Positions 44,424 through 51,645 of a stretch of DNA of 64,000 nucleotides are shown in pieces. The stretch comes from Eisenbergiella tayi (GTDB lineage: Bacteria > Bacillota > Clostridia > Lachnospirales > Lachnospiraceae): positions 568,271-632,270 of the forward strand of contig NZ_MPDJ01000001.1 in assembly GCF_001881565.1 (NCBI RefSeq), given 5' to 3'. Numbering within the stretch: position 1 is the first letter of the stretch; the number at the start of each line of letters is the position of its first letter. A model generated the notes under the pieces. The model ran no database searches and was not told the origin of the DNA. It saw only the letters and a list, made by a program, of their open reading frames with translations. The position numbers and the translations under genes were made by a program.

Positions 44424-45893
44424 ATGAAAAAGAAAACCTTACTCGCAACATTAACGGCAGCCGCCATGCTCGCAGGGCTGCTCACGGGCTGCGGCAGTCA
44501 GCAGCCGGAAACACCTGCACCCCAGGAAAACACGACGCAGTCAGAAGGTTCTTCCGAAGCTTCCGGCGAACCGGCTGTTTCCGCCCAGAATTCAGATGCC
44601 GCCAAAGCAGAAGCCTTCGGATATGAACTGAATCTCAATCCGGGCGGGAGCCTAAACGGACAATATGCAGGACAGACCCTCACCGTCTTCTGCTGTACCG
44701 GTGAATTTTCCGAACCGCTCCAGGAATCCATTGATGCTTTCCAGAAGCTGAGCGGTGCAACCGTAAACCTTTATATTTACAGTTTTGATGAACTCAACTC
44801 CAAAATCGCACTGGCCCTGGCCGGAGATGAAGAAATGGATATCACCTGCTTTGTAAGCGCCTACATGGATACCTTTAACAGTGTGGGGCAGCTGGCAAAC
44901 CTGACGGAGCTTTCCGATCAATATGGTTCCCCTGACTATAACTGGAATGGATTCTCCAAAGCACTGCTTGAAAGAACCAGTGATTCTGACGGAGTTTTTG
45001 CTGTTCCCTACCAGGTTTGTGAAATGATGGGCTTTTATCGGAAAGACCTTATCGAAGATCCTGCCATTCAAGCCGATTATAAGGAAAAAACAGGAAAGGA
45101 GCTGACCGTTCCTGAAACCACAGACGAGCTGAAGGAAATAGCCGCCTATTTCTCGAAAAGCGAAAATCCTGATTCCCCTACCACATATGGATTTCTGTCA
45201 CAGGGTGTGACTAATGCTGCCATGTGGTCCTGGATGTCCCGCCTGGGAAGCTTCGGAGGAACTATGTTCGGCGATGACTGGACAGCTGAATTCAACAGCC
45301 AGGCCGGTATTGACGCCATGAATTATAACAAGTCCCTTCTTTCATACGGTCCGGCCAACTGGAATGAATATGGCTTTGATGAAGTGAACGCCATGATGGC
45401 CTCCGGCGAAGTTTTTATGTGTGAAAACTGGAGCAGCGCTTACCCCTCCATCAATGCAGGAGATATGGCCGGGAAAATCGGCTGCTGTGTTACCCCTGGA
45501 AACAGTCCCGTTATTTCCGGCTGGAGCCTGGGAATCAACGCACTCTCCGAAAAACAGGAACTCGCCTGGAAATTCATCGAATTTGCCACCTCGGAAGATG
45601 GCGAAATGACACGGATTGACAACGGTGTGGCACCTGCCCGTGATATAAACATTCAACGTCTCATGGATGCCGGAGAAGATGTGGGTTACTATACTGCAAT
45701 TACAGACAGCCTGGGCTGTGACAAAACCTGCTGGGGTGATATCTGCCTTCCTTATCTCGGTTCCCAGGGAAGCTCCATCATAGACACCTACACACAATCC
45801 ATGTACAAAGGCAGCATATCCGCAGAAGATGCCTTAAACAATATGGTATCGGAAATTGATACCGCCCTCAAATCTGTGGGAATCAATCACTAA
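44424..45893 (+). CDS. Sugar-binding lipoprotein of an ABC importer
   Basis: A 489-residue family 1 solute-binding lipoprotein. It has the MKKKTLLATL start and lipobox LTGC with Cys23. A Glu/Ser/Ala/Gln-rich linker reaches to about residue 60. The mature lobes include TVFCCTGEFSEPLQESIDAF and WKFIEFATSEDGEM. Here the binding-protein gene follows the permeases, unlike clusters 1 and 2. It sits 12 nt before the GH51 gene. An arabino-oligosaccharide ligand is inferred from that linkage. Confidence 0.9.
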   Translation: MKKKTLLATLTAAAMLAGLLTGCGSQQPETPAPQENTTQSEGSSEASGEPAVSAQNSDAAKAEAFGYELNLNPGGSLNGQYAGQTLTVFCCTGEFSEPLQESIDAFQKLSGATVNLYIYSFDELNSKIALALAGDEEMDITCFVSAYMDTFNSVGQLANLTELSDQYGSPDYNWNGFSKALLERTSDSDGVFAVPYQVCEMMGFYRKDLIEDPAIQADYKEKTGKELTVPETTDELKEIAAYFSKSENPDSPTTYGFLSQGVTNAAMWSWMSRLGSFGGTMFGDDWTAEFNSQAGIDAMNYNKSLLSYGPANWNEYGFDEVNAMMASGEVFMCENWSSAYPSINAGDMAGKIGCCVTPGNSPVISGWSLGINALSEKQELAWKFIEFATSEDGEMTRIDNGVAPARDINIQRLMDAGEDVGYYTAITDSLGCDKTCWGDICLPYLGSQGSSIIDTYTQSMYKGSISAEDALNNMVSEIDTALKSVGINH

Positions 45894-45905
45894 AGGAGCG
45901 ACATA

Positions 45906-47414
45906 ATGAATCGTATTACAATTTATCCGGAGCATGTAAAAAACAAAATAAGTCCTTTTCTGCTCGGTCATTTCGCAGAACAGTTTCGCGGGAATATACC
46001 CGGCGGCATATATATGCCTGAAAATCCCCTGTCCGATACGGACGGGATGCGGACTGATGTTATTGAAAAGATGAAAGAAGCAGGAGTTACACAGATTCGA
46101 TGGGCTGGTAATTTCAGTTCCCATTATCATTGGATGGACGCAGTGGGGGACAAACTGCTGCGTCCCGCAAAAATCAATTTTGCCTGGGGCGGAATTGAAG
46201 ATAATGCACATGGTACCGCGGAATTTATCAAGCTGTGCCGCAAAGTGGGTGCAGAACCTGTAATCGGGGTGAACATGGGCAGCGGCACTCCTGAGGAGGC
46301 GATGAACTGGGTGGAATACTGCAATGGTTCCGGAGGCACCTATTATGCCGATCTCCGGAAATCCCATGGCTATGAAGAACCCTTTCATGTGAAATACTGG
46401 TGTCTCGGCAATGAAATGTATGCACAATGGCAGTTCGGCGCTTTGAATGCGGATGATTATGCAAAAGAAGCGGTTCATTTCGCCTATGCCATGAAACGGG
46501 TTGATCCTTCCATCAAACTGACCGCAGTAGGACTTGAAACCGATCCTGTATGGAATTACAAAACAGTGGAAAAGCTCAATGTCCGGCAGGCGCCCTATGC
46601 GCCGGAAGCCGGAGAATACATAGACTATATCTCCGCCCACTATTATCCCATCGGAAACGATAGCGCCTACGCCAATTCCGACTACCGCACCCGCATGACA
46701 ATGGGAGAATTCTTCCATGAACGCACCATTTTAATGCGTCACGCAATTGAAAATGCCGCCGATGATTCTGAATGTCCGATCAAAGTCGTGTGGGATGAAT
46801 GGAATCCCATGGGGGAAAGAGACGGAAGCGAATTCACTCTGGAAATGGCTCTTTGGTCATCCACCATCTTAAACTCCTTTATCCGGGATTCCAAATATGT
46901 GGAAATGGCAAATTACACCTTCTTTGTTGGAGGAAACGGTCCCATTCAGGTTACGGAAAAAGGGATGCTGATTCAGCCCGAATTCTATATGATGAAGCTG
47001 TATGCAGACCATTTGGGTGACAGCCTGCTTGAAAGCTGGAACGATGTGGAAAAGGTAACCATTGATATGCCGGTAGATCACCGATGGCCCAAATATGGCA
47101 TGATTCAGAAAAAAGAACGTCAGATACCGCTTCTGGACGTGGCGGTCACACGCGCAACAGATGATTCTGTCACCGCCTTTGTAACCAACGTCAGCCCTGA
47201 TCAGGAAATGGAAGCCCTGCTTGAACTGAAGGAATGCCGCCGCACATATAAACGTCTTGCGGTCTCCACTCTCTGGCATCCGGATCTGCATGCAGATAAC
47301 ACGCAGAATCCGGATGAGGTGAAAACCGTTTCCCGGGAACTGCCTCTGGAAAATAACGCATGCCGCATAACTTTCCCGCCGCACTCCATTAATACTGTTA
47401 CCTTCTTACCGTAA
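45906..47414 (+). CDS. abfA: Alpha-L-arabinofuranosidase, GH51
   Basis: A 502-residue retaining GH51 enzyme that releases arabinofuranose from arabinan or arabinoxylan fragments. Acid/base Glu170 lies in YWCLGNEMYAQW and nucleophile Glu298 in VVWDEWNP. The opening ISPFLLGHFAEQFRGNIPGG is the family N-terminus, and the last 130 or so residues are the C-terminal beta-sandwich. No signal peptide, so it acts on imported oligosaccharides. It ends the LacI-controlled operon and is followed by a bidirectional terminator. Confidence 0.93.
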   Translation: MNRITIYPEHVKNKISPFLLGHFAEQFRGNIPGGIYMPENPLSDTDGMRTDVIEKMKEAGVTQIRWAGNFSSHYHWMDAVGDKLLRPAKINFAWGGIEDNAHGTAEFIKLCRKVGAEPVIGVNMGSGTPEEAMNWVEYCNGSGGTYYADLRKSHGYEEPFHVKYWCLGNEMYAQWQFGALNADDYAKEAVHFAYAMKRVDPSIKLTAVGLETDPVWNYKTVEKLNVRQAPYAPEAGEYIDYISAHYYPIGNDSAYANSDYRTRMTMGEFFHERTILMRHAIENAADDSECPIKVVWDEWNPMGERDGSEFTLEMALWSSTILNSFIRDSKYVEMANYTFFVGGNGPIQVTEKGMLIQPEFYMMKLYADHLGDSLLESWNDVEKVTIDMPVDHRWPKYGMIQKKERQIPLLDVAVTRATDDSVTAFVTNVSPDQEMEALLELKECRRTYKRLAVSTLWHPDLHADNTQNPDEVKTVSRELPLENNACRITFPPHSINTVTFLP

Positions 47415-47435
47415 CCATTGTTTTGCAGGAAAATA

Positions 47436-47466
47436 GGCAGCCCTGAAATATCATTTCAGGGCTGCC
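47436..47466. terminator. Bidirectional terminator between convergent genes
   Basis: GGCAGCCCTGAAAT (47436-47449) pairs perfectly with ATTTCAGGGCTGCC (47453-47466) over a 3-nt loop. It stands between the converging abfA and cytidylate-kinase-like genes, with short A/T flanks. Confidence 0.75.
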
Positions 47467-47485
47467 CTTCTATCATTCTGTATCT

Positions 47486-48091
47486 TTATTCCACATAACC
47501 TTTCATTTTCAGATAGTCCGCTATCAATTCCACCGCGCCGTCCACACCGGTGGCCGAAGTATTAATCATCAGGGCCTTATTCCTCTTATCCCCCCAGACT
47601 TCATCCGTATAATACTGGTAATAATTCCTGCGGATTTTTTCCGTTTTTTTAATCAGCTTGGCTGCCTTCTGCTTATCCTCCATGGAATACAGCCTCATGA
47701 TCCTCTTGATTTTATCCTGCATATCCGCATAAATGAATATATTCACCACATCCTCCTGATACTCGAGGATTACATCGGCACAGCGGCCCACTACCACACA
47801 GGATTCCTCCCGTGTCTTGTTCAGGATTAAGTCAGCCTGCATATCAAAAAGCCTTTCACTCAGGGTATCCGCATCAAAATCATAGGGGATGAAAGACTCC
47901 CGGAAAGGACTGGAGGGCTTTTCATCGTTTTCCATCAATTCTTCCACACTGATGCCGCTTTTTCCTGAAATTTCATTCAGGATATTTTTGTCAAGGAAAG
48001 TAAACCCCAGCTTTTCGGCCAGCTTTTCACCCACTTCCCGTCCGCCGCTTCCATATTCACGCCCGATGGTAACCGTTACTTTTTTCTTCAT
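47486..48091 (-). CDS. Cytidylate kinase-like family protein
   Basis: A 201-residue P-loop kinase of the cytidylate kinase-like (PF13189) type. The P-loop is TIGREYGSGGREVGEKLAEK (residues 8-27), and the segment ESCVVVGRCADVILEY marks the Walker-B-like strand. These proteins resemble Cmk but their substrate is not established. The ATG at 48091 was chosen over 48226 because AAAGGAGGG precedes it and the longer frame runs into repeat copy B. Confidence 0.85.
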   Translation of the reverse strand: MKKKVTVTIGREYGSGGREVGEKLAEKLGFTFLDKNILNEISGKSGISVEELMENDEKPSSPFRESFIPYDFDADTLSERLFDMQADLILNKTREESCVVVGRCADVILEYQEDVVNIFIYADMQDKIKRIMRLYSMEDKQKAAKLIKKTEKIRRNYYQYYTDEVWGDKRNKALMINTSATGVDGAVELIADYLKMKGYVE

Positions 48092-48141
48092 ACCGAATCC
48101 CTCCTTTTCTTTTCCATGCAATTCCCATGCAGTCAGCTTGT

Positions 48142-48272
48142 TTATTCCCGCGGGCAACAAGCCAAACGGGCACGCCAGCGTGTCCACTTGGCGACTGCCG
48201 CGAGGGTCAAATATCCCGCCGTTCACGGCGTTTCAAGTTTGTTGCCCCGTTACTTGCGGCGGGGTATTTGAC
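48142..48272 (-). repeat. Dispersed structured repeat, copy B
   Basis: The minus-strand counterpart of the element at 42,428. It is GC-richer and can form CCCCG/CGGGG, CGCCG-TGAA-CGGCG and CACGC-TGG-CGTG hairpins. It overlaps the last 13 codons of mscL and supplies its stop codon, then continues to within 51 nt of the cytidylate-kinase-like start. As with copy A, it is in the sense orientation at the 3' end of a gene. Confidence 0.8.
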
Positions 48273-48709
48273 TCGGAAACCGGTTCCTCCAAATCAGAGG
48301 TACAATGACAGCATTTAACCGCATCGGCCGGTATCTCACTTTTACAATAAGGACAGATCTTTGTGACAGGCTTTGCCGGTTCCTCCGCCTTTTTGTTTTT
48401 ATCCTTCCTGATTCCCAGTTCCGCCAGCTTATTGATACCTTTTACCAGCAGGAAAATCACAAAGGCCATGATAAGGAAATTGATCACCGCAGTCAGGAAC
48501 GAACCATATTTAATATCCACCCCCCTGACGTTGAGTACAAGGTAACTTAAATCCGTATTGGCAATAAGCCCCAGCAAAGGAGAAATCACATCATTTACCA
48601 GTGAATTCACAATTCCCTGGAAGGCGGCTCCCACGATAACACCGACTGCCATATCGATAACATTGCCGCGCATGATGAATTTCTCAAATTCCTTTAATAA
48701 CTTTTTCAT
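48233..48709 (-). CDS. mscL: Large-conductance mechanosensitive channel with zinc ribbon
   Basis: A 158-residue MscL. The N-terminal amphipathic helix and first membrane helix (MKKLLKEFEKFIMRGNVIDM, then AVGVIVGAAFQGIVNSLV) and the second membrane helix (about residues 68-90) are standard. The channel releases solutes on osmotic downshock. After about residue 110 it adds a zinc-ribbon-like tail with CPYCKSE and KCCHC, absent from most MscL proteins. The last 13 codons and the TGA come from repeat copy B. The ATG at 48709 was chosen over 48727 by the MscL start consensus and an AAGGGGA site. Confidence 0.88.
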   Translation of the reverse strand: MKKLLKEFEKFIMRGNVIDMAVGVIVGAAFQGIVNSLVNDVISPLLGLIANTDLSYLVLNVRGVDIKYGSFLTAVINFLIMAFVIFLLVKGINKLAELGIRKDKNKKAEEPAKPVTKICPYCKSEIPADAVKCCHCTSDLEEPVSESNTPPQVTGQQT

Positions 48710-48848
48710 TGCATTTCCCCTTCTCATCCGTAAATATTTCTATATAGTTATTTTAGCATATACAAGCTTTTTCTGCCATGCTTTTCAATCTGGCAATAAT
48801 AAACACGTTATAGTCCAGCCCGGTACCATAAACGCAGCGAATTAGTCA

Positions 48849-48877
48849 TTGAATTCCTTTACGTAATTTTGTATACT
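48849..48877 (+). promoter_or_regulatory. Predicted promoter of the secreted-protein gene
   Basis: -35 TTGAAT (48849-48854), 17 nt, -10 TATACT (48872-48877), about 65 nt before the start codon. Confidence 0.55.
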
Positions 48878-48943
48878 TTTCTCATGGACATCGGATGCGG
48901 ATACCGCACCGAAAATCAAGTCTGAATATGAGGGGGATATCTT

Positions 48944-49657
48944 ATGTTTAAAAAAATTACGGGGTTGGTACTGGGAATTGCTTTGTTCACTATGTGCCCG
49001 CTGACTGCAGCGGCCGCGCCGATGGTTCCGGCGCCGTATACGGCGGATCAGCTGGTAGATTTATCCCGCGCGGCTCTCGCAGGGGTTTCTTCTTATCATG
49101 TTGACAGTGTCGAATCTACGGAATTTACGTATCCGGCAACTCCTCAGGCGAATTTTTCCTATGTGGAGACCAGCCAGCTCACCGCAACCCCCAGCTGTAT
49201 ATATTATCAGGTTGTGGAAAGTGTTACCACCGGCGGAAGTACCGAGACAAAAACTGTGGAGCGGTATACCTCTTTTGAGGGAAACACTCTGAAAGAATAT
49301 ACGCATAATAACAATCTGCCCTGGGGTTTTCGCTCCCGCCCTGTTACGCAGAAAGGAGTAACAAGCTTCAGCATGCCGGATTCCTTCAGTCTGCTTAAAA
49401 AGAATGCCGGCCAAGCCGCTATTCCGGTCTATACAGACGGAGTCGTATATCAGTTTACCGAACAGGCCTCCAAAGGATCCTCATCGCTTGTTTATACTTT
49501 TGATGCTGCTTCCTTGCTTCTTATCGCAATACATGCAGAATTCCCGGGTACACCTGCGAACAATATCAACCGTATGGAGTATGTCATTACCTACAATATG
49601 TATGATAACCTGGCAGTTCCGGCAGAAATAGTCAGTGCGGCAATACCTGTTTCTTAA
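48944..49657 (+). CDS. Secreted protein of unknown function
   Basis: A 237-residue exported protein with a clear signal peptide (MFKKITGLVLGIALFTMCPL, then TAAAAP; cleavage near residue 25). The mature part is beta-strand-rich, with many Thr/Ser/Tyr residues and alternating patterns (YVETSQLTATPSCIYYQV; TKTVERYTSFEGNTLKEY). This pattern loosely recalls LolA/LppX-like half-barrels, but I do not recognise a family. There is no lipobox and no LPXTG. It has its own promoter and terminator, so it is a single-gene unit. The ribosome-binding site (GAGGGGG) is good. Confidence 0.75.
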   Translation: MFKKITGLVLGIALFTMCPLTAAAAPMVPAPYTADQLVDLSRAALAGVSSYHVDSVESTEFTYPATPQANFSYVETSQLTATPSCIYYQVVESVTTGGSTETKTVERYTSFEGNTLKEYTHNNNLPWGFRSRPVTQKGVTSFSMPDSFSLLKKNAGQAAIPVYTDGVVYQFTEQASKGSSSLVYTFDAASLLLIAIHAEFPGTPANNINRMEYVITYNMYDNLAVPAEIVSAAIPVS

Positions 49658-49675
49658 ATTTGGTCTAACTTTAAC

Positions 49676-49717
49676 CAGCCAGGGCATAACAAAATCATTA
49701 TGCCCTGGCTGATTTTT
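49676..49717 (+). terminator. Intrinsic terminator
   Basis: CAGCCAGGGCATAA (49676-49689) pairs perfectly with TTATGCCCTGGCTG (49698-49711) around 8 nt and is followed by ATTTTTT. It ends the secreted-protein transcript. Confidence 0.9.
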
Positions 49718-49781
49718 TATTCATCTATATTTTCATGTTAACCATTATAAATAAGTAAATGGAAAGAGTATTATCAATTGG

Positions 49782-50372
49782 CTATTCCACACTGAATATT
49801 TTGTTTTGATATGTAGCAGAATCAACTACGGAAACAACGCAGTTAAGCCATGACAGCTTCTTCTTAATGCTTCTCTGCAATTCCATCATAATCGTTGTCT
49901 TCCGTCTTGTCTCGCAGCCGAAATCCCCTTCCAGAAACAGAATAACCAGTATCTGTTTATTCCCTGCTTTAGCTGCCGGAGAAACAAGAACCTCAGCATA
50001 CTTCGTTAATTCCTCAGCGGAACTGCTGCCGGCAGATTTGGTATAAGCGCCAATCAATCCGCCAATAGTCAATGCTATTTTCTTAGATACTTCTATGTCC
50101 AGACTTTCTCTCCCTGTTGTATTGACGGATGTCTTTGAGGTAGTTACCTTTTTATTATCGGGAAATATTCTCCAGTTATTATCTGCTTCATGTCCTTTGC
50201 AATTTTTTATTTCAGTCAGTACCAAACGGCCATCTTCCATAGAGATAAAATCCACTCCTTTGGCCTCCGGCAATTGATTCACATAATTTCTGTAAAAATT
50301 GCTGTCATCATATTTTTTGACAAAAGAATCTTCCCTGAAACGAAAATGCAGACCGCTTTCTTCAATTATCAT
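49782..50372 (-). CDS. PD-(D/E)XK nuclease-like partner of the ATPase
   Basis: A 196-residue protein of unassigned family. Residues 42-58 (GVDFISMEDGRLVLTEIKN) have the D-X(n)-E-I-K spacing of a PD-(D/E)XK nuclease active site: Asp43 or nearby, then Glu and Lys of EIK. The preceding FREDSFVKKYDDSNFYRNYV could supply the N-terminal acidic residue. The rest is alpha/beta with QILVILFLEGD as a core strand. The start overlaps the ATPase stop by 11 nt, so the two are coupled. The gene is AT-rich against its surroundings. A role as the effector of a two-gene defence system is inference. Confidence 0.55.
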   Translation of the reverse strand: MIIEESGLHFRFREDSFVKKYDDSNFYRNYVNQLPEAKGVDFISMEDGRLVLTEIKNCKGHEADNNWRIFPDNKKVTTSKTSVNTTGRESLDIEVSKKIALTIGGLIGAYTKSAGSSSAEELTKYAEVLVSPAAKAGNKQILVILFLEGDFGCETRRKTTIMMELQRSIKKKLSWLNCVVSVVDSATYQNKIFSVE

Positions 50373-51420
50373 ATAATATATCTTGCTCCCTCATGTACAG
50401 TGCGTCAAATTCTTCCATTATTGAATTATGCTCCAAATCTGAGACACTGGCGGCTGAAGTATATTGAATTCTTTTATCACTGTCTCTGTACAGCGATATA
50501 AACTGAATATCTAAATTTTCAGCATTTAGTTTAGGATACGATGAAATCAGATTAAAGCTTTGCTGTACAAAATAATCATGCGTTGTAATAAAAACCTGTA
50601 CTCCCATTTTGGCCAATTCCAATATTGCTTCAGCCAAATACTGCATCATTTTAGGATTCATATTCGTTTCCGGTTCATCCCAGAAAAATAATGCGTTTTT
50701 ATCCAGGCTGCCTGATGCTATGAGATATATAATTGTAGCCAGCTTTCTGTACCCTTCTGAAACCAGACCCATTTCAAATTCTCCGGCCCCCTTCATTTTC
50801 AGGTAAAATTTCTTGTCTCTCTGAATGATATTGCCATCAATAATTTTTTCAAAGCTTGCCAATACTTTATTTTGTTCTGCAGTATTTGCACCTTTCTTTA
50901 AAGGTCTGTCAAGAAGCTTTGTCAAATCATAGTACATCTCCTCAAAATCGATATGATAATCCTCATACAAAGATTGAAAATGTTCCGTAGCAGATATCAT
51001 TTCTTTAGGAGGCAGATAGATAGGTTCAAATTTTTTGTAATCATTTATATTAATTGCTATATCCGCATGGCGCTCCTGGCGGTTTCCAAACCCAATTGAT
51101 ATATTGCCCTTCTTTTCCAGTCCCAGCGTAAACTCCGTTCTGTTGCTGCCTTGTACTCTGCTTACCAGCCTGCCGAGCTTATCTTCATCCGGCCGAAAAA
51201 CACCCAGCATTTTTCTGACAATACTATCTTCAATCTGTTCCTGTGTCAGAGTTGAAAAATTTTTTTTACTTAAAGGTTTTAATGACGAATACATCAATTT
51301 TAATAATGTCGTTTTACCGGTACTGTTTTCTCCGCTGATAATATTAATATTGGGTGACCATTTAATATCCAGTTTATCAAAAAGCATAAAATTATTTATT
51401 TTTAATTCTGTTATCTTCAT
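50362..51420 (-). CDS. AAA (SMC/OLD-like) ATPase, putative defence sensor
   Basis: A 352-residue ABC-class ATPase of the AAA_15/AAA_21 type. Its N-terminus (MKITELKINNFMLFDKLDI) leads to Walker A in ISGENSTGKTTLLK (about residues 29-42). The ABC signature-like segment is MGLVSEGYRKLATI. Walker B is NALFFWDEPETNMNP, and the H-loop is VFITTHDYF. There is no TOPRIM nuclease domain, unlike full OLD proteins. It is followed by the nuclease-like gene. The ATG at 51420 was chosen over 51435 because AGAGGTGAAAG precedes it. The coding sequence is AT-rich. Paired ATPase-nuclease genes of this sort often act in phage defence. Confidence 0.75.
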   Translation of the reverse strand: MKITELKINNFMLFDKLDIKWSPNINIISGENSTGKTTLLKLMYSSLKPLSKKNFSTLTQEQIEDSIVRKMLGVFRPDEDKLGRLVSRVQGSNRTEFTLGLEKKGNISIGFGNRQERHADIAININDYKKFEPIYLPPKEMISATEHFQSLYEDYHIDFEEMYYDLTKLLDRPLKKGANTAEQNKVLASFEKIIDGNIIQRDKKFYLKMKGAGEFEMGLVSEGYRKLATIIYLIASGSLDKNALFFWDEPETNMNPKMMQYLAEAILELAKMGVQVFITTHDYFVQQSFNLISSYPKLNAENLDIQFISLYRDSDKRIQYTSAASVSDLEHNSIMEEFDALYMREQDILYDN

Positions 51421-51515
51421 TCTTTCACCTCTCATCTATTCTATAATATTTTTGACTCTTTTCTTTTTGGATAAACAAATAATCCTTATTTCTATCATTA
51501 TAGGTTTCCCTTTAA

Positions 51516-51556
51516 ATGAACTAAGGTATAATCAATCTGATTATACCTTAGTTCAT
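51516..51556. promoter_or_regulatory. Perfect 41-bp palindrome over the ATPase promoter
   Basis: ATGAACTAAGGTATAATCA (51516-51534), 3-nt centre, and its exact reverse complement (51538-51556). On the minus strand, -35 TTGTAT (51568-51563), 17 nt and -10 TATAAT (51545-51540) place the palindrome from the -10 to beyond the start site. That is the position of a repressor operator, or of a hairpin at the 5' end of the mRNA. No T-run follows on either strand, so a terminator is unlikely. Confidence 0.75.
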
Positions 51557-51645
51557 GATCGGATACAACTTATTCATATTTCTTTTATCAATCAAGGGCT
51601 ACTAAGAATATTGTCAAAACCGGTTTAGGAACAGCGTTCTCCGTC

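Noticed and set aside
49782..51420. Assignment to the PARIS, Gabija or Septu defence systems
   Set aside because: No DUF4435/TOPRIM effector, UvrD-like helicase or HNH partner is visible, so naming a known system would be unsupported.
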